Part shown: piece by piece, positions 30,101 to 58,799 of the stretch
Position numbering within the stretch: position 1 is the first letter of the stretch
How the letters are laid out: the number at the start of each line of letters is the position of its first letter
From: Amycolatopsis tolypomycina
Lineage (GTDB): Bacteria; Actinomycetota; Actinomycetes; Mycobacteriales; Pseudonocardiaceae
Assembly: GCF_900105945.1 (NCBI RefSeq)
Contig: NZ_FNSO01000004.1
Location: 1,798,001-1,862,000, forward strand
Length of the DNA stretch: 64,000 nucleotides
Direction of reading: 5' to 3'
Notes under the pieces: generated by a model
What the model saw: the letters and a program-made list of their open reading frames with translations, nothing else
The model's database searches: none
What the model was told of the DNA's origin: nothing
Position numbers and translations under genes: made by a program

Positions 30101-32814
30101 TGGCCCGGCTGCCGGATGACGCCGTCCAGCTCGTCTGGACGTTCCACCACGTCCTGCTGGACGGCTGGAGCGTCTTCCAGGTGCTTTCCGACGTCTGCAC
30201 GGCCTACGCCGCCCTGCGCGACGGCGGCCGGCCCGCCCTGCCGCACCGCAGGCCGTTCGGCGACTACGTCACCTGGCTGCAGGGCCAGACCGCCGACGGG
30301 GCCGAGGAGTACTGGCGGCGCGAACTCGCCGACGTCACCGAGCCGACTCCGCTGCCGTATGACCGGATACCGGCGGCCACGCACGAATCCAGCTCGTCGA
30401 CGTGGGTGGGGCGCGACCTCGACGAGGCGGCGACCGCCCGGCTGGCGGCGTTCGCCCGGCGCGAGCGGCTCACCGTCAACGCCGTCGTGCAGGGCGCCTG
30501 GGCGCTCCTGCTGGCCCGGCACAGCGGCCAGGACGACGTCTGCTTCGGCGCCACCGTGTCCGGCCGCCCGGCCGGGCTGGCCGGCGTCGACGACATCACC
30601 GGCATCTTCATCAACACCCTGCCGGTGCGGGTCACCGCCGACCCGGCGGCCCCGGTCGCCGGCTGGCTGCGCGGCCTGCAGACCGCGCAGGCCGAGTCGC
30701 GCCGGTTCGAGCACGTGCCGCTGACCGCGGTGCAGGCCTGGAGCGGCGTCGAGGGCGGCCGCAACCTGTTCGACAGCCTCGTCGTGTTCGAGAACTACCC
30801 GGTCACGGCGGACGATGTCGCGGCGCACGGGGTGCGGCTGCGCGAACTGCAGGCGATGGAGACGACCAACTACCCGCTCAGCGTCGTCGCCGCCCCCGGC
30901 CCGCGCCTGTCGCTCGGCCTCGGCTACGACAGGGCGCTGTTCGACGAGGCCACGATCGAACGGCTCGCCCGGCAGCTCGAACACCTCCTCGAGGCCATCG
31001 CCGAAGACCCGGCCCGGCCGCTGCGCGCGTTCGACGTCCTCGATGCCGCCGAACGCGACCGGATCCTCGTCGCGTTCAACGACACCGGCCACGAGGTCCC
31101 GCCGGTCACCCTCACCGAGCTGATCGAGGCCCAGGCGGCCCGCACGCCCGACGCCGTCGCGGTGGTGTCGCGCGACGAACGGCTCACCTTCGCCGAGCTC
31201 GACGCCCGCGCCGACCGGCTCGCCCGGCTGCTGGCCGCGCGCGGCGCCGGGCCGGAGCGGGTCGTCGCGCTCGCCCTCCCGCGGTCGGTGGAGATCGTCG
31301 TCGCGCAGCTGGCCGTGCTGAAGACCGGCGCCGCCTACCTGCCGGTCGACCCGGACTACCCGCCCGAGCGGATCGCGTTCATGCTCGCCGACGCGAACCC
31401 GGTCGTCGTGGTGACCCGGCCGGGAACACCGGTGCCGGCGGACAACGTGCTCGTCCTCGACGGCTCGGAAGCCCACCGCCCGGCTGCCCCCTTGGCCCGG
31501 TCGGTGCCGTTGAGCGCACCGGCGTACGTCATCTACACCTCGGGTTCGACCGGCACCCCCAAGGGCGTCGTCGTCACCCACGCCGGCCTGGCGAGCTTCT
31601 CGGGCGCCGAGATCGCGCACTTCGACGTCCGGCCCGGCGACCGCGTGCTGCAGTTCTCCTCGCCGAGCTTCGACGCCTCGGTGCTGGAGCTGTGCATGGC
31701 GCTGCCCGCGGGGGCCGCGCTGGTCGTGCCGCCGCCAGGGCCGCTGCTCGGCGACCACCTCGCCGCCGTGCTGCGCGAGGAAGGCGTCACCCACGCGCTG
31801 ATCCCGCCGGTGGCCATGGCGAGCGTGCCGGACGTCGAGCTGCCCGCGTTCCGCACGCTGGTCGTCGGCGGCGAGGCGTGCCCGGCCGACCTGGTGGCCC
31901 GCTGGGCGCCGGGCCGCCGGATGATCAACGCCTACGGGCCCACCGAAACCACGGTGGTGGCGACCTGGAGCGACCCCCTTTCCCCCGGGGCCACCCCGCC
32001 GATCGGCCGCCCGATCCGCAACACCCGCGTCCGCGTCCTCGACCACGCGCTGCGGCCGGCGCCGATCGGCGTCGCGGGGGAGCTGTACGTCGCCGGGGCC
32101 GGGCTCGCCCGCGGCTACCTCGACCGGCCGGGACTCACCGCGTCGCGGTTCCTCGCCGACCCGTTCGGGGCACCGGGGGCGCGGATGTACCGCACCGGCG
32201 ACCTCGTGCGGTGGCGCGCCGACGGCACCCTGGAGTTCCTCGGCCGGGCCGACGACCAGGTCAAGATCCGCGGCTTCCGGATCGAGCCCGGCGAGATCGT
32301 GGCGGTGCTGCGCAGGCACCCGGGCGTCCGGGACGCGGCCGTCGTCGCGGACGGCCGGCGGCTGATCGCCTACGTCGTGGGCGAGGCGGGCCCCGGGGTG
32401 CGGGAGCACGTCGCCGCAACCCTGCCTGCCCACTTCGTGCCCGCCGCCTTCGTGCCGCTCGACGAGCTTCCGTTGACGGCCAACGGAAAGCTGGACCGGC
32501 GGGCACTGCCCGCACCGGCCGCGCCGGTGGAGAGCGCCGGGTACGCGGCGCCGGAAACCGAGACCGAGGAGGTCCTCGCGGCCATCTGGGCCGAGGCATT
32601 GGACCTCGACCGGGTCGGCGTCGAGGACAACTTCTTCGCCCTCGGCGGGGATTCGCTGCGCAGCCTCCGGATCACGTCGATGACGAAGTCCGCCTTCGAC
32701 GTCGAGATCACGCCGAAGGACGTGCTCACCGCGGGCACCGTGCTGGCGCTGGCGGAGCTCGTCGAAGAACGGGTCCTGCAGGACCTCGAACGGCTCGCCG
32801 CCCAAGACCACTGA
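15145..32814 (+). CDS. nonribosomal peptide synthetase NRPS1, five modules
   Basis: This 5889-residue multienzyme reads A-T / C-A-T-E / C-A-T-E / C-A-T-E / C-A-T. It begins directly with an adenylation domain, so the chain starts with a free amino acid and not with a fatty acid. All T domains keep the phosphopantetheine serine in GGDS. C2 has LCL features (HHIITDGWS); C3, C4 and C5 have the DCL opening (IYPLTPxQAGMxFH) and follow epimerases, so the stereochemical logic is self-consistent. Epimerases show [16 protein letters not shown] and TVGWFT; E4 has N in place of the first His. The protein ends with a T domain and a charged helix ([16 protein letters not shown]), probably docking to NRPS2. 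A3 carries a ~60-bp in-frame palindromic insertion. The start has GAAAGG eight bases upstream of ATG 15145. mbtH follows by 29 bp. Confidence 0.95.
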   Translation: MPRYDVSVPAAEDGPRTLARLFQAQVARTPAAPALTGDGGTLTYAAVNARANRLARLLIRRGAGPEDVVALVLPRSADLVVAQLAVATAGAAFLPVDPDQPAERIAFMLGDARPVLVVTRGKTPRTTLDLDDVSETGTDADLTDADRRRPLRLDHPAYLIYTSGSTGVPKGVLVTHRGLAGFFAAMREQYDVRPGDRVLEFSSPSFDASILELGMALPHGAALVVPPPGPLLGDRLADVLAEHQVTHALIPPVALATLPTKRLPDFRTVIVGGDACPPELVRTWAPGRRMINSYGPTEFTVVATWSDPLVPGGTPPIGRPLPEATAYVLDDALRPAATGELYVSGPGLARGYLDRPGLTASRFVADPFGAPGARMYRTGDVVRRTESGELEFVGRADHQVKIRGFRIEPGEIEALLLKQAGVREAVVVAREDRVKRLVAYFVGDAEPARLRAAAADRLPPYMVPAAFVPLARMPLTHHGKLDRDALPEPDWQAQVRTTHTPPRTPAEHALAEIWADVLGVPGIGVDADFFELGGDSILGARALARIRARFGADLSPRVVFDARTIAKLARLLPARPSAPAGRIEPVAHGAVAPLSPVQRRLWVLDQQNPGSTEYNAGVGLTLDGPLDRDALRAALDSLAARHESLRTTFRTVDGEGVQVVADEGRIPLREADAEPDLDAQLAAELDRPFDLTTGPLTRATLLRRGPDDHLLLLCQHHIITDGWSVGLLVDEFAALYAGEKPAPLEIGYRDYAKWHRERLAGLRERQLAYWRTQLAGLEPLDLPTDRPRPPVRATEGAIRRYELPAGLAELGHDTGATLFTTLTALVQVLLARYTGQDDIAVGTAVSGRDHDQLERLAGFFVNTLVLRSAVDAAEPFDAFLDRVKETTLAAFAAAEVPFDQVVDDLRPARDPSRTPLVQVLLVLQQDLVRPREAGALRLGEHDLPRPRARFDLVLEFQPQGRSVAIEYDTALFDAATIDRFAGHLRVLAEAVVAEPHRPVAELPIMGEAELAHLRELSRGPLLAAPEATLPQLFEAQAARTPDAVAVVCEDRRLTYRELDEQADRLARVLADRGAGPERFVAVSLPRTERILVALLGVLKSGAAYLPVDPAYPAERKELILADAAPALLLTPDGRGPGSVPTLAFDDPGLLEGPAEKPRDRAANPDHPAYVIHTSGSTGRPKGVVVAHRSAANLMAWARNDFEDVFRPGSTVVASTSLNFDVSVFEVFAPLMAGATVEIVRDVLALGEGEHTGRPVGLVSGVPSAFAQLLAQGAVTVRPSTVVLAGEALTRHALHDIRKALPDSRIANIYGPTESTVYATAWYHDTDRTPPIGRPIAGVRAYVLDRGMRPVPVGVPGELHLGGAGVARGYLNRPGLTASRFVADPAGAPGDRMYRTGDVVRWTARGELEYLGRADDQVKIRGFRIEPGEVEAALRKHPDVTEAVVVARTDGGHQRLVAYVVPEAPTDLRDFLGAALPAHLVPSAFVPLAKLPLNPSGKLDRRALPAPDWTGGTTRVAPRTATERLLADIWAGALGLPEVGVEDNFFELGGDSILSIRLVSEAAKAGLRITTKDVFRHQTIAALAAAAGVAEPAAERPAATGEVVVTPIQHWFLDTDPADPDQFVQQLSVRLADDVDQARLRAAVNTVVAHHDAFRLRFRQTTDGWTQEHAGPGDTDVFGAEIDIEHGPLVSADLTGTTLCLAVHHLVVDGVSWRILLEDVDRAYHGQEPGARTTSFQEWANRLAEHDFAEDLPYWQAVEGAQIPLDTDGANTVASTRTVTTRLDAELTRALLQDVPGVYRTQVNDVLLTALGGALRRWTGAGRVLVDLEGHGREDLFDDVDLSRTVGWFTSLFPIALDVPDAGVSDLLKSVKEQLRAIPARGLSYGVLHHLTGTAPAVRPRIGFNYLGRFEAEGELYRGLERELALEQNPADVRAHAVDVVARVTDGSLEITWFYSDRLHEEATIRTVADDLAGGLAGIVAHCTGPDAGGRTPSDFPLAALDQSTVDRLAGDGRAVEDIYPLTPAQAGMLFHRLAGGGRQAYLQQVTFLQRDVPDAEALGRAWQRVVDRTPVLRSQVVWDGLDEPVQVVHRQVTLPIEHRDWTTEPADLDTVLAADRDAGLDLGELPLMRLLLARVSATEVRVVWTFHHLLLDGWSLFQVLTDVAAAHAGRPLPSRRPFRDHLRWLSEQDTPAAERYWREKLSGRPEPVRLRTDRPRSPAHPVESTAALRVALPAGPLRTAAQRQGLTLNTLVQGAWAVLLARHTGRPEVSFGTTVAGRPAELPGADEITGMFITTLPVVACVDERAAAGDWLRGLQEDQAEARRFDHLSLARLQNWGGEFDTLLVFENYPVTAELGLHDLRGVEATNYPLSVVAYPGEERLEFLFGYDPALFDAETIAGFAGHLETLLTELATRPHESLARLRMLPDAEQREVLDSGTGFTQDHPETTVPALFAEQVRRTPDAVAVIGDVTLTYAELDARANRLAHRLLALGAQRDGLVGLLLGRSADVVVAELAVLKAGAAYLPLDARAPRSRLTALLDGVSVLVTGDDGLARAREVHNGHIVSLGEVGDGPAEAPEVPIRPANLAYVMYTSGSTGTPKGVAISHRDIVGLARERSFAGPAHCSVLMHSALAFDASTYELWVPLLSGGRVVVAPPGDLDADVLRRLVTDYGVTGLFITAGLFRVLAQEDPGCLRGVREVWTGGEVVPPAAVRRLAAACPGLTVVDVYGPTETTTFATRFPLPPGEPVPDVLPIGRPLDDMAAYVLDHGLRPVPPGAVGELYLTGTGLARGYFRQPGLTAERFLANPFGTPGARMYRTGDLVRWTRRSPSGGPGGEAPGPGRSPGCHGVLEFVGRADDQVKIRGFRVELGEIETALTAHPDVAEAVVVAAEHGGSKRLVAYVVTTGTPDLREFLLRTLPDYLVPAVFVPLETLPLNQNGKVDRRALPAPDFVSGLGYREPTTDAERLLAGIWAEVLRVDRVGADDNFFELGGDSILSIQVVSRARRAGFDLMPGQVFDHPTVAALARAATPAAPTAADAGPVTGELPLTPVQHWYLDPRPVHPEQFVQSVTVDLPDPAGLPRALRALQLHHDALRLRFTAGGPHHAPDAQDVLGATIDLEHGPLLSADLAGTTLTLTAHHLVVDGVSWRVLLDDLETLLSGGELPPKTTSFRDWARTLARHAADGFFDDELAHWTAIDADPALPVDADGENTYGSAREVVVRLPAEQTRAVLHDVPGAYRTQVNDVLLTALGRVLGDWTGRDRVLVDLEGHGREDLFGGIDLSRTVGWFTTIFPVELTSAGEDWGEALKTTKERLRAIPRRGIGYGALRHLTGTAPRLEPRISFNYLGRFDHGGGLGGAAHPEQRRAHQLDVVGAVVGDELELTWHYSTGVHTEATVRRLADALIEALTGIVGHCARPDAGGRTPSDFPLARLDQAAVDRLAGTGRTVEDIYPLTPMQAGMVFHSLVDGAAGTYLNQVRLRLTGITDPERFARAWQQVVAATPVLRSRVVWDGLDEPVQIVERTGTVPVVHLDWTALDDDARAREQERFLEADRARGFDLTAAPLLRLAFARLPGGDVLLIWTFHHVLLDGWSAAQVFGEVCARYAGAAVPGGRPPFREYLRWLGEQDTAAAEAHWRAQLAGLRTPTPLPYDRRPVEAHRARSAASVRVSVPAAGLRELARRAGLTLNTIVQGAWGLVLSRCSGESDVVFGTTVSGRPADLPGVEAMAGLFINTLPAPVTVHDGQAVADWLRELQAAQARSRRFDFVSLAQLQNWAGGSTLFDSILVFENYPFDPEAVAAHGIGLHEEGELQPTNYPLSVVVTPGERLTVSFDHDPDLFDRATVDRLAGQLLRALDRIAAEPGQRVGDLDLLTDEDREKVLRTFNTTAHPVPEATVVSRFADQVARTPDAPAVDDLTYAELDTRADRLASRLIELGAGPEDRVGLLLERSADVVVAELAVLKAGAAYVPVDLRAPESRMRLVLAEAGVSVVIAEQSYQDIHSGPVVRVDETGPVPTPDVPVRPGNLAYVMYTSGSTGKPKGVAVTHRDIVALAADRSFAGEAHRTVLLHSPQAFDASTYEVWVPLLNGGRVVVAPPGDVDAEVLRAVVTRGVRALWLTAGLFRLLAQEDPGCLRGVGEVWTGGDVVPAAAVRQVREACPGLTVVDGYGPTETTTFASRFFLAPEDAVPDAMPIGRPLDNMAAYVLDEGLRPVPPGVPGELFIAGAGVSRGYLGRPGLTAERFVANPFGTPGERMYRTGDVVRWTGNGVLEFVGRADDQVKIRGFRIEPGEIETALAAHPDVTEAVVVTRDRRLVAYVVTTGKPDLRAWLERDLPDYMVPSAFVPLDALPLSANGKVDRKALPEPAVAPEAGYVPPRTETERVLAEVWADVLGVPGVGVEDNFFELGGDSILSIQVVSRARRHGLALTPRDLFAHQTVAALAVAAGSAAVTVAEQGPVTGAAALTPIQLWFFAGHHGDPNAFTQSVRIERPEPFDVGTLRAALATLVRHHDALRMRFTIAGQENAPAEPAELLGAEIDVTRGPLLTAELLEPAVLRLTVNHLVVDGVSWRILLEDLETAYRGGPLPPKTTAFRDWANRLAAHAEAGGFDDELPYWRTALAVDPALPVDRAADEPGTGTVTTRLDAELTRALLQDVPGVYRTQVNDVLLAALGRVLARWTGRDGVLIDLEGHGREDLFDDVDLSRTVGWFTSLYPVALRIDDEWDALLKSVKEQLRAVPRRGAGFGALRYLTGTAPALRPEISFNYLGRLDGAAGSLDSAVGEGAGRAHLLDVVGRVDRETLELTWYYSRDTHTAATVEKLAADLVAALGEAVAHCAEPGAGGRTPSDFPLSTLDQRQVDRIAGDGRGVADIHPLTPMQAGMVFHGLSQESQGVYFEQVTAVLDGVAEPRFLAEAWQHVVDRTPVLRGSVVWEDVPEPLLVVHREARVPVTELDWRDRDREEALRELLAQDRARPFDLAAAPLLRVALARLPDDAVQLVWTFHHVLLDGWSVFQVLSDVCTAYAALRDGGRPALPHRRPFGDYVTWLQGQTADGAEEYWRRELADVTEPTPLPYDRIPAATHESSSSTWVGRDLDEAATARLAAFARRERLTVNAVVQGAWALLLARHSGQDDVCFGATVSGRPAGLAGVDDITGIFINTLPVRVTADPAAPVAGWLRGLQTAQAESRRFEHVPLTAVQAWSGVEGGRNLFDSLVVFENYPVTADDVAAHGVRLRELQAMETTNYPLSVVAAPGPRLSLGLGYDRALFDEATIERLARQLEHLLEAIAEDPARPLRAFDVLDAAERDRILVAFNDTGHEVPPVTLTELIEAQAARTPDAVAVVSRDERLTFAELDARADRLARLLAARGAGPERVVALALPRSVEIVVAQLAVLKTGAAYLPVDPDYPPERIAFMLADANPVVVVTRPGTPVPADNVLVLDGSEAHRPAAPLARSVPLSAPAYVIYTSGSTGTPKGVVVTHAGLASFSGAEIAHFDVRPGDRVLQFSSPSFDASVLELCMALPAGAALVVPPPGPLLGDHLAAVLREEGVTHALIPPVAMASVPDVELPAFRTLVVGGEACPADLVARWAPGRRMINAYGPTETTVVATWSDPLSPGATPPIGRPIRNTRVRVLDHALRPAPIGVAGELYVAGAGLARGYLDRPGLTASRFLADPFGAPGARMYRTGDLVRWRADGTLEFLGRADDQVKIRGFRIEPGEIVAVLRRHPGVRDAAVVADGRRLIAYVVGEAGPGVREHVAATLPAHFVPAAFVPLDELPLTANGKLDRRALPAPAAPVESAGYAAPETETEEVLAAIWAEALDLDRVGVEDNFFALGGDSLRSLRITSMTKSAFDVEITPKDVLTAGTVLALAELVEERVLQDLERLAAQDH
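15190..16870 (+). other. NRPS1 module 1: A-T (loading)
   Basis: A domain 15190-16615 and T domain 16640-16870 (attachment serine near residue 536). The ten pocket residues read D-A-L-L-I-G-S-V-V-K, a hydrophobic pocket closely similar to modules 5 and 10. I do not recall an exact match; a large aliphatic or aromatic L-amino acid is likely. There is no starter C domain. Confidence 0.8.
16915..21180 (+). other. NRPS1 module 2: C(LCL)-A-T-E
   Basis: C 16915-18225, A 18230-19670, T 19685-19925, E 19950-21180. The pocket reads D-V-F-S-V-A-I-V-Y-K, which I cannot match to a standard amino acid. The A3 core motif has an unusual H ([10 protein letters not shown]). The residue is epimerised to D. Confidence 0.8.
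21181..25475 (+). other. NRPS1 module 3: C(DCL)-A-T-E
   Basis: C 21181-22480, A 22490-23995, T 24010-24250, E 24280-25475. The pocket reads D-A-Y-F-W-G-V-T-F-K, most like isoleucine codes. The A domain contains a 20-residue insertion of repeat origin between the YRTGDL and [11 protein letters not shown] motifs. The residue is epimerised to D. Confidence 0.8.
23630..23689 (+). repeat. interspersed palindromic repeat inserted in A domain 3
   Basis: The element contains GGGGGGTCCGGGTGGCGAAG, then CCCCCGGCCCGGGGC and the hairpin CCGGGGC-GAA-GCCCCGG. It is about 92% identical to the reverse complement of 38521-38581. Compared with module 4 at the same place (WTGNGVLEF), module 3 carries exactly 60 extra bases, so the frame is kept and 20 residues (including [15 protein letters not shown]) are added in a surface turn. 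Confidence 0.85.
25476..29730 (+). other. NRPS1 module 4: C(DCL)-A-T-E
   Basis: C 25480-26820, A 26825-28235, T 28255-28490, E 28520-29730. The pocket reads D-A-Y-W-W-G-G-T-F-K, with the W-G-G-T-F pattern of valine domains. The epimerase motif is [10 protein letters not shown]: the first His is Asn, but the second, catalytic His is kept. D-Val is expected. Confidence 0.8.
29731..32790 (+). other. NRPS1 module 5: C(DCL)-A-T
   Basis: C 29731-31090, A 31105-32515, T 32530-32790. The pocket reads D-A-L-L-V-G-A-V-V-K, hydrophobic and nearly the same as module 10. There is no epimerase, consistent with the LCL domain that opens NRPS2. Confidence 0.8.
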
Positions 32815-32843
32815 AAAACCGTTTACCCGAAAGGAAGAACCCC

Positions 32844-33068
32844 ATGCAGGACGACGCCGAGTTCCAGGTTCTGGTCAACGACGAGGGCCAGTACTCCCTG
32901 TGGCCGGTGGCCAACGAGGTCCCCGCGGGCTGGCGCGCCGACGGCTTCCGCGGCGGCCGCCAGGAGTGCATGGACCACGTCGACGAAGTGTGGACCGACA
33001 TGCGGCCGCTGAGCCTGCAGCGGCAGATGGCCGCCGACGCCGAGCCCGCCGCGGCCCGTCGTGAGTGA
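32844..33068 (+). CDS. mbtH: MbtH-like protein
   Basis: This 74-residue protein has the full MbtH signature: FQVLVNDEGQYSLWP, then VPAGW, a conserved Cys in ECMDHVDEVW and TDMRPLSL. MbtH proteins bind adenylation domains of NRPSs and are often needed for their solubility and activity. It lies 29 bp after NRPS1 and is preceded by AAAGGAAG, so it is translated from the same mRNA. Here it is expected to serve the A domains of both NRPS1 and NRPS2. Confidence 0.95.
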   Translation: MQDDAEFQVLVNDEGQYSLWPVANEVPAGWRADGFRGGRQECMDHVDEVWTDMRPLSLQRQMAADAEPAAARRE

Positions 33069-33099
33069 AAAGGCGGGTTAGCACCCGCTTTTCCCTCAC
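33061..33099 (+). terminator. strong intra-operon hairpin overlapping the mbtH stop
   Basis: The left arm 33061-33078 (GTGAGTGAAAAGGCGGGT) pairs with 33083-33099 (ACCCGCTTTTCCCTCAC) with one mismatch and one bulge around a TAGC loop. It begins within the last codons of mbtH. It may be a partial terminator or an mRNA-stabilising element that sets the ratio of upstream to downstream genes. No T tract follows, so readthrough is likely. Confidence 0.5.
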
Positions 33100-33135
33100 G
33101 ACCGGCTCTTGCACCGACGCGGAAGGTCCCCCCTC

Positions 33136-34476
33136 ATGCCCTCTTCTTCGACGCTCACCCAGTCCACCCTGCGGGGCCCCGCACCCGTGGCCGACGGGCG
33201 GCTGCAGCGGCTGCTCACCGGCCTCGCCCACAAGCACGGCGTCCCGGCCGCCCAGCTCGTCGTCCACGACGGCGACCGGCGGGCCGCCGCCGTGGCGGGG
33301 GAGGTCACCGCGGACGCCAAGTTCCCGGTCGGTTCCATCACCAAGGCGTTCACCGCGGCGCTGGCGATGCTGCTCGTCGCCGACGGCGACCTCGACCCGG
33401 ACGACCCGCTCGGCGAGCACCTGGACGGTCTCGGCCCGCAGGTCGGCCGGCCGGCGATCGGGCAGGTGCTGAGCCACACCGGCGGGCTGCCGGCCGCGCT
33501 CGGCGCCGCCGACGGAGCAGGCTCGGCCCGCCGGTACCTGCGGGCCTGCCACGACGCCGGGCTGGTCCAGCCACCCGGCCAGGGCTTCTCCTACTCGAAC
33601 GTCGGGTACGTGCTCGTCGGCTACGTGGTCGAGGCCATCACCGGGATGAGCTGGTGGGAGGCGATGGAGACACTGCTGCTCGACGAGCTCGGCATCGACG
33701 CCGCGTTCGTCGTCGAGCCGGGCGCGCGGCGCCGGACCGGCGCGCACGTCAGCGGGCACGCCGTCCACGCGGCGACCGGCCGCGCTCGTCCGGTCGCGCA
33801 GACCCTGACCCCGGCCGAGGCCGCGGCCGGAGCACTGGCGCTGAGCGCTTCGGATCTGGCGGTGTTCGGCGGGATGTTCCGCGGCGCCGACGGCCCGCTG
33901 CCGGCGGACCTGGTGGAGCTGATGCGCCGCCCGGTGCCGGGGGCGGAGCCGTTCGGGCTGGCGGACACGTGGGGCCTCGGCCTGGCCGGCTACCGCGGCC
34001 CCGACGCTCACTGGAGCGGCCACGACGGCACCGCGGACGGCACGTCGTGCCACCTGCGGATCGACGCCGCGCACGGCCGGGTCGTCGCGCTGACCACCAA
34101 CGGCAGCACCGGCTCGGCACTGTGGACGGACCTCGTGGCGGCCCTGCGGCTCGAAGGCATCCCGGTCGGCGACTACGAGCTGCCCCGCGACGTCGACCGG
34201 GCGGCCCGCCCGGCCGCGGACCTGACCGGCCACTACACCAACGGCGACCTGGAGTACGAAGTGGACGTCCGCGCGGACGGCGACGCGGTCCTCGTCGTCG
34301 ACGGCGAGGTCTACCCGGAGCTGGCCCTGCTGCGCGACGGATCGTTTTCGGTCCGCGAGCCGGCCACCGGCCGCCGCATCATCGGCGGCCGTTTCCTGAC
34401 CGACCCGGCCACCGGCACCGTCAGCGCGATGCAGGCGGGCGGCCGCGTCGCCCGGCGGCGGCGTCGGGCCTCTTGA
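33136..34476 (+). CDS. standalone PBP-type thioesterase / peptide macrocyclase (SurE-like)
   Basis: The 446-residue protein is a serine beta-lactamase/PBP-fold enzyme with catalytic SITK (Ser67, Lys70), YSN (Tyr153) and a GHDGT motif (His296) replacing the usual KTG. It has no signal peptide, so it works in the cytoplasm. A small C-terminal beta-rich domain (about 350-446) resembles the lipocalin-like domain of SurE. Known relatives (SurE, MppK, DsaJ, UlmC, WolJ) release peptides from NRPSs that lack a TE and end in an epimerase, joining a D-configured C-terminus to the N-terminal amine. Both conditions are met here. It sits between mbtH and NRPS2. GGAAGG before ATG 33136 fixes the start; an upstream in-frame start at 33109 is possible. 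An ordinary esterase is the alternative, but the context argues strongly against it. Confidence 0.88.
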   Translation: MPSSSTLTQSTLRGPAPVADGRLQRLLTGLAHKHGVPAAQLVVHDGDRRAAAVAGEVTADAKFPVGSITKAFTAALAMLLVADGDLDPDDPLGEHLDGLGPQVGRPAIGQVLSHTGGLPAALGAADGAGSARRYLRACHDAGLVQPPGQGFSYSNVGYVLVGYVVEAITGMSWWEAMETLLLDELGIDAAFVVEPGARRRTGAHVSGHAVHAATGRARPVAQTLTPAEAAAGALALSASDLAVFGGMFRGADGPLPADLVELMRRPVPGAEPFGLADTWGLGLAGYRGPDAHWSGHDGTADGTSCHLRIDAAHGRVVALTTNGSTGSALWTDLVAALRLEGIPVGDYELPRDVDRAARPAADLTGHYTNGDLEYEVDVRADGDAVLVVDGEVYPELALLRDGSFSVREPATGRRIIGGRFLTDPATGTVSAMQAGGRVARRRRRAS

Positions 34477-34514
34477 ACTCCCATTCGAACTCCCGTTGTA
34501 AGGAAACGAAAGCG

Positions 34515-54298
<19,784 letters not shown>

Positions 54299-54302
<4 letters not shown>

Positions 54303-55549
54303 CCACACGGCTTTCGCGCAACCGGAACTACCAGCTGCTGTGGGGCAGCCAGGCGCTGTCGGAGGCCGGCTTCAGCGCGTCGATGATCGCGTTGCCGCTG
54401 CTGGTGCTGGCGGTGACCGGCTCGCCCGCGCTGTCCGGCGTGGTGCTCGGCGTCGACGCGATGGCCCAGCTGGTCGCCGGCCTGCCCGCGGGCGCGCTGG
54501 CGGACCGGTGGGACCGCAAGAAGATCCTGCTCGGCTGCGAAGCGGTGTACGCGCTGGTGGTGGGGAGCCTGGTGGCGGCGATCTGGTGGGACCGCGTGAG
54601 CGTCCCGCACCTCATCGCGGTCGCCGCGGTCATGGGCTGCTGCCGGTCGCTGTTCGGCCCGGCCGAAGGCGCGATGCTGGCCGGGGTCGTGCCGTCGGCC
54701 CAGCTGCCGACGGCGGTGGCGATGAACTCCGCGCGCGGCGCGCTCGGCCAGCTCTCGGGCACCGCGGTCGGCGGGTTCCTCTACGGCATCGGGCGGGCCG
54801 TCCCGTTCGCCTTCGACGTGCTCGTCCACCTGATCTCGCTGGTCGCGCTGACGTTCGTCCGGGCGCCCCGCCGCGAGCCCGCCCAGCCGGCAGGCGGGCA
54901 CCTCGGCAAGGAGATGGCCGAAGGGCTGCGCTGGGTGTGGAGCGAACGGCACGTGCGCGTCACGGTGGCGTGCGCGGTGAGCCTGAACTTCTTCTTCAGC
55001 GCCTACTACATCGTCATCATCGTGCTGGCCAAGGAGCGCGGCGTCACCTCGGGCGAGATCGGCGTGATGGCCGCGATGCTCGGCGTCGGCGGCGTGGTCG
55101 GCTCGCTGATCGCGCCCTACCTGCAGCGGCGGCTCAGCCCGTACGTGTCGATCATGAGCGTGTTCTGGGTGCTGACCCTGCTGACCCCGCTGGCCGCCGT
55201 GATCCACGACGGCTACCTGCTGGGCGCGCTGTTCGTCGCCATGGCGCTGCTCCCGCCGACGGCGAACACGACGATCGGCACCTACCAGCTGCTGCTCACC
55301 CCCGACCGCCTGCGCGGCCGCCTGACCAGCGTGATGGGCGTGATCGGCGGCGTGTCCGCGGCGACCGGGCCCGCCTTCGGCGGCGTGGTGGTGGAGGCGT
55401 TCCCCGGCACCGGCGCCGTCGTGCTCTGCGCCGCCGGGATCGCCCTGGTCACCCTGGTCGTCACGGTCAGCCCGACCCTGCGCCGCTTCCCGCGCGCCGA
55501 CACCCTCGTCCCCGAACCCCAGCCGACGACCGAGGAGAAAACGTCATGA
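54299..55549 (+). CDS. MFS transporter, probable peptide exporter
   Basis: This 416-residue membrane protein has about 12 hydrophobic segments. It carries the MFS signature after helix 2 ([12 protein letters not shown]) and the EntS-like family features [17 protein letters not shown] and [17 protein letters not shown]. Members of this branch export siderophores, peptides and other secondary metabolites using the proton gradient. GTG 54299 overlaps the NRPS2 stop (GTGA) and the stop overlaps the P450 start (ATGA), so its translation is coupled to the pathway. The most likely job is export of the finished cyclic peptide and self-protection of the producer. Confidence 0.88.
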
Positions 55550-56751
55550 CCACCCAGGAATCCGGCGTCTCGTTCGCCTTCGAGGAGCTGCTGGCGCGCT
55601 CGGCCGAGCTGCGCGAGCGCGGGCCGGTCCACCACGACGAGGAGCGCGGGCTGTGGCGGGTACTGGACCACCCTGGCGTCTCGCGGGTGCTGTCCGACCC
55701 GGCGGCGTTCTCGTCGGACTTCAGCGGGCTGACGCCGGTCCAGGAGGACTTCGAGACCTTCCGCAAGGGCAACTTCGTCGGGATGGACCCGCCGGACCAC
55801 CGCAAGCTGCGCACCCTGGTCAGCCAGGCGTTCACCCCGCGCGTGGTGGCCGGGCTGGAGCCGCGGATCCGGGCCATCGCCGGCGAGCTGCTCGACGAGG
55901 TCGCGGGGGAGTCCCGCTTCGACGTCGTCGACGCGCTGGCGTACCCGCTGCCGATCATCGTGATCGCGGAGCTGCTCGGCGTCCCGGTGGCGGACCGCCC
56001 GCTGTTCACCCGCTGGGCCCAGGTGCTGTTCAGCGGCGACCAGCTCGGCGAGTCGGCCGACATGGAAGACATCCAGCGCGCGCTGGACGCGATCGCGCCG
56101 ACCATCCGCGAGATGAACGCCTACATCCTCGACCACATCCGCCACCACCGCGCCCACCCCGGCCCGGGCCTGACGAGCCGGCTGGTCGAGGCGGAGTTCA
56201 ACGGCGAGCGCCTGGAGGACCAGGAGATCGTCGGGTTCGTGGCGCTGCTGCTGATCGCGGGCCACATCACGACGACGGCGCTGCTGGGCAACGCGGTGGT
56301 GACGTTCGACCGCAACCCGGCCGCGGCGGCGGAGCTGCGGTCGTCACCGGGCGCCCTGCCGCCGGCGCTGGAGGAGGTGCTCCGGATGCTGCCGCCGTTC
56401 CCGGAGCTGGGCCGCCGCACGACGGGCGAGACCGAGCTGGGCGGCCACCGCATCCCGGAGAACTCGATCGTGATGGCGGACCTGGCGGCGGCCAACCGCG
56501 ACCCGGCGTTCTTCGACCGCCCGGACGTGTTCGACCCGGCACGCAACCCCAACCCGCACCTGACGTTCGGCCACGGCATCCACTTCTGCTTCGGCGCCCC
56601 GCTGGCGCGGCTGGAGGGGCGGATCGCGTTCGAGGTGCTGTTCGAGCGCTTCCGGGACATGGCGGTCGCGACGGACGCTCCGGTGGTGTTCCAGAACCCG
56701 TCGGTGATCGTGAGCGTGCGGCACCTGCCGCTGGACGTGACGCCGGGCTGA
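55546..56751 (+). CDS. cytochrome P450, tailoring monooxygenase
   Basis: The 401-residue soluble P450 has the heme loop FGHGIHFCFGAPLAR with the ligand Cys348, and the ExxR motif EVLR (Glu277-Arg280). The I-helix motif is AGHITTT at residues 238-244. At position 241 most bacterial P450s have Glu or Asp; isoleucine here may change the proton-delivery route. The size and the FVGMDPPDHRKLRTLVSQAFTP region fit the CYP107/105-like bacterial group. It needs a ferredoxin and reductase from elsewhere. It is the last gene of the NRPS operon (ATGA overlap, GAGGAG ribosome-binding site) and probably hydroxylates or otherwise oxidises a residue of the peptide, on the carrier or after release. Which residue is unknown. 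Confidence 0.9.
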   Translation: MTTQESGVSFAFEELLARSAELRERGPVHHDEERGLWRVLDHPGVSRVLSDPAAFSSDFSGLTPVQEDFETFRKGNFVGMDPPDHRKLRTLVSQAFTPRVVAGLEPRIRAIAGELLDEVAGESRFDVVDALAYPLPIIVIAELLGVPVADRPLFTRWAQVLFSGDQLGESADMEDIQRALDAIAPTIREMNAYILDHIRHHRAHPGPGLTSRLVEAEFNGERLEDQEIVGFVALLLIAGHITTTALLGNAVVTFDRNPAAAAELRSSPGALPPALEEVLRMLPPFPELGRRTTGETELGGHRIPENSIVMADLAAANRDPAFFDRPDVFDPARNPNPHLTFGHGIHFCFGAPLARLEGRIAFEVLFERFRDMAVATDAPVVFQNPSVIVSVRHLPLDVTPG

Positions 56752-56768
56752 AGGCTCGTCTCCCACGC

Positions 56769-56784
56769 CGTCGGGTGGCCGACG
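56769..56784. terminator. weak hairpin after the P450 gene
   Basis: CGTCGG (56769-56774) pairs with CCGACG (56779-56784) around GTGG, 17 bp after the P450 stop. It may end the NRPS operon, although the stem is only 6 bp. Confidence 0.35.
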
Positions 56785-56809
56785 TTCCGGACGGGCCCGG
56801 ACTGGGTAG
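56784..56809 (+). promoter_or_regulatory. possible sigma-B-type promoter
   Basis: GTTC (56784-56787), a 16-bp spacer and GGGTAG (56804-56809) resemble the GTTT-N15-GGGTA promoters seen at the right end of the window. It would give a leader of about 50 nt for the gene at 56866. Confidence 0.35.
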
Positions 56810-56865
56810 CCCACAGGTGTGAGCTGAGCAGGTGATGCCTGCTGCGACGAGTGAGAGGTGATCAC

Positions 56866-57741
56866 ATGAGCCAGGGCGACGCCCCGGTCGGGCGATCGGT
56901 GAAGACGGCGGCGGCCGGCGTTCGGGATCTCGCCGCGGAGGCCGCGCGGGTAGGGGCGGCCGCGGCCGCGCGGGCGGTCGAAATCACCGATCGGAAGCTG
57001 GCCGAGAGCAAGGACGAACTCGCCAAGGTCGGCCGCGCGGCGACCAAGGACCTCGACAAGAGCACGCGGTCATCACGCCGGGACGTGCTGACCCACTCCG
57101 GCGCAGCCCGCGACGAGGTGCTGGCCAGGGCGGCGAAGATGCGCGACCCGGGCCGCAAGGCCGCCCAGGCGGTGGCAACGGTGGTGAGCTCGGCGGGAGA
57201 GTCCGGCCGCAAGCGGCGCAAGGCCGTGGCGACGGCGAAGCGGGACTTGGCTGTAGCGCTTCAGGAGGCCAAGAGCGTGGCCCGCGGCGAGCGCACCAAG
57301 CGAGCCCGCTGGCCATGGCTGCTGGCCCTCGGAGCGGTGGCGGCCGCGATCGTGGCGGTCGTCCAGGTCCGGCGGCCGAACCCGCTGGCCGAGGCGGAGA
57401 AGAACGCCTCGGGACAGGGGGACGAGTCGGCGGTGAAGCCCGCGACGCAGCCGACGGGGAAGCCGGCGACGCAGGCGGTGGACAAGCCCGCGACGCAGGC
57501 GGGGAAGCCCGCGACGCAGGCGGGGAACACGGCCGCGTTGCCGGCCGAGCAGCCGTCGGCCACGAAGCCGGCGTCGCCGGCGCCCGCGTCGGCGGCGGCC
57601 AAGCCTGCTGAGCCCGCTACGGCGGCGAAGCCGGCTCCGAAGCCGGCCCCGTCGCCCGCGAAGCCGGCCGAGCAGGCGAGCAAGGCCGAGGGCGCAAACG
57701 GCCGCGCCCCGGCGGGCCGCGGCCAGAACAAGGCCCACTAG
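56866..57741 (+). CDS. Ala/Lys-rich protein with one membrane segment, unknown function
   Basis: I do not recognise a named family. Residues 1-145 are Ala-, Arg- and Lys-rich and mostly helical (for example AEAARVGAAAAARAVEITDR). One transmembrane helix (WPWLLALGAVAAAIVAVV) follows at about 147-168. The C-terminal 120 residues are a disordered Lys/Pro/Ala tail with four short KPATQ repeats, resembling histone H1-like or cell-wall-spanning tails. The topology could place the basic helical part in the cytoplasm near DNA and the tail outside. GAGAGGTG before ATG 56866 supports the start. The possible sigma-B-type promoter and its stress-gene neighbours suggest a role in stationary phase or envelope stress. 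It is probably not part of the peptide pathway. Confidence 0.7.
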   Translation: MSQGDAPVGRSVKTAAAGVRDLAAEAARVGAAAAARAVEITDRKLAESKDELAKVGRAATKDLDKSTRSSRRDVLTHSGAARDEVLARAAKMRDPGRKAAQAVATVVSSAGESGRKRRKAVATAKRDLAVALQEAKSVARGERTKRARWPWLLALGAVAAAIVAVVQVRRPNPLAEAEKNASGQGDESAVKPATQPTGKPATQAVDKPATQAGKPATQAGNTAALPAEQPSATKPASPAPASAAAKPAEPATAAKPAPKPAPSPAKPAEQASKAEGANGRAPAGRGQNKAH

Positions 57742-57754
57742 CCCGGTTCCCGGC

Positions 57755-57785
57755 GCCCGCACCCGAGGTGATCACGGGTGCGGGC
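57755..57785. terminator. hairpin terminator
   Basis: GCCCGCACCCG (57755-57765) and CGGGTGCGGGC (57775-57785) form a perfect 11-bp stem with a 9-nt loop, 14 bp after the stop of the Ala/Lys-rich gene. Confidence 0.65.
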
Positions 57786-57935
57786 ACCGGCGCGCCCGCG
57801 GCCCGAGGTGGTTGCGGGCGTGGGTGCCGGCCCGCCCGCGCCCCGAGGCGATCGCAGGTGGGTGCCGGCCTGCCCACGCCCGAGCAGATCACGGGCACCG
57901 ACCTGCCCACACCCCGAGAAGACCGCGCGAGCGGC
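57755..57935. repeat. degenerate ~37-bp tandem repeats
   Basis: Four to five units of the form CGCCCGCGCCCCGAGGNGAT followed by CGCGGGTGNGTGCCGG follow each other, decaying toward the right. The hairpin terminator is the first unit, so the array looks like a duplicated terminator. No gene is present in 57742-57992. Confidence 0.5.
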
Positions 57936-57948
57936 GCACCACCGGCTT

Positions 57949-57962
57949 GAAAGCGCTTACAC
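57949..57962. promoter_or_regulatory. cre/LacI-family operator
   Basis: TGAAAGCGCTTACA matches the LacI/CcpA-type consensus TGNAANCGNTNNCA with the central CG. It lies 30 bp before the isomerase gene start, where it would overlap the promoter. This suggests control by a sugar-responsive LacI regulator. Confidence 0.6.
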
Positions 57963-57992
57963 TGACCCGGGAACAAGCGGGGGAGGTCGTCG

Positions 57993-58763
57993 ATGGGCTG
58001 GCGGTTCGCGGTGAGCACGCTGGGCATGCCGGGCATCCCGGTGCGGGAAGCCGCGCGCACCGCGCTCGCACACGGCTGCGCCGGCCTCGAACTGCGCGTC
58101 CACCCCGACGAGGACGTCCACTTGGGACTCTCCGGCCCCGCCACCGACGGCATCCGCTCCCTCCTCGACGGCGAAGGACTGGCTGTCGCCTGCCTGGCCG
58201 GCTACGCGAAGGTCGCCGCGGCCGGGGATGACCGGCCCGTCGTCGACGAGCTGAAGGCCCTGATCGACCTGGCGCACCGGATCGGTGCCCCCTCGGTGCG
58301 CGTCTTCCCCGGTGGCGACGGGGACGCCCGGCCCCGCATCGGCGCCGTCCTCGATGACCTGCGGGCCGCCGGTGTCCGGTTGCTCGTCGAGACGCACGAT
58401 TCGCACCCCACCGGTGCCGCCGCGCTCGGCCTCGTCGCCGGGTTCGGGGAACCCGGCCTGGCCGCCGTGCTGTGGGATGCCGTCCACCCGTGGCGCGCCG
58501 GCGAAGAACCGGCCGTCACCCGGGAGGTGCTCGGCCCCTACCTCGGCTATTTCCAGGTCAAGGACGCGGTGAGCCGGCAGGACCCGACCCCGCGGCCGCC
58601 GGGGGAGGGCGCTGTGCCGCTTGCCGACTGTGGTGAACTGCTGCGTTCGTGGTCCGGGTGGGTGTCACTGGAATGGGAAAAAGCCTGGTACCTCGGCATC
58701 CCCACGGTCGACGTCCCGTTGCGTGCGGCCGCGGCCTGGTTCGGCCGGTACGCGCCCGGGTGA
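57993..58763 (+). CDS. sugar phosphate isomerase/epimerase (xylose isomerase-like TIM barrel)
   Basis: The 256-residue protein fits the AP-endonuclease-2/xylose-isomerase-like superfamily. Metal-binding candidates are the Glu of GLELRVHP, the Glu and His of LLVETHDSHP, the Asp and His of VLWDAVHPWR and the Glu of VSLEWEKAW. Such enzymes isomerise or epimerise free or phosphorylated sugars and inositols with a divalent metal. GGGGGAGG precedes ATG 57993. It stands alone between a LacI-type operator and a strong terminator, so it is probably a single sugar-induced gene. The substrate cannot be deduced. Confidence 0.8.
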   Translation: MGWRFAVSTLGMPGIPVREAARTALAHGCAGLELRVHPDEDVHLGLSGPATDGIRSLLDGEGLAVACLAGYAKVAAAGDDRPVVDELKALIDLAHRIGAPSVRVFPGGDGDARPRIGAVLDDLRAAGVRLLVETHDSHPTGAAALGLVAGFGEPGLAAVLWDAVHPWRAGEEPAVTREVLGPYLGYFQVKDAVSRQDPTPRPPGEGAVPLADCGELLRSWSGWVSLEWEKAWYLGIPTVDVPLRAAAAWFGRYAPG

Positions 58764-58792
58764 GCCGGGCCGCGAACGCATCGCGGCCCGGC
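58764..58792. terminator. bidirectional hairpin terminator
   Basis: GCCGGGCCGCGA (58764-58775) and TCGCGGCCCGGC (58781-58792) form a perfect 12-bp stem with a 5-nt loop. It begins directly after the isomerase stop and lies 7 bp from the stop of the convergent LPMO gene. Confidence 0.8.
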
Positions 58793-58799
58793 ACCGGGG

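Noticed and set aside
33136..34476. Beta-lactamase or D-alanyl-D-alanine peptidase giving antibiotic resistance
   Set aside because: No signal peptide, GHDGT instead of KTG, a lipocalin-like C-terminus and a position between TE-less NRPS genes favour a PBP-type cyclase.
33654..34514. N-terminal extension of NRPS2 upstream of ATG 34515
   Set aside because: The open frame runs antiphase through the thioesterase gene; the AAGGAA ribosome-binding site and the docking helix show that the true start is 34515.
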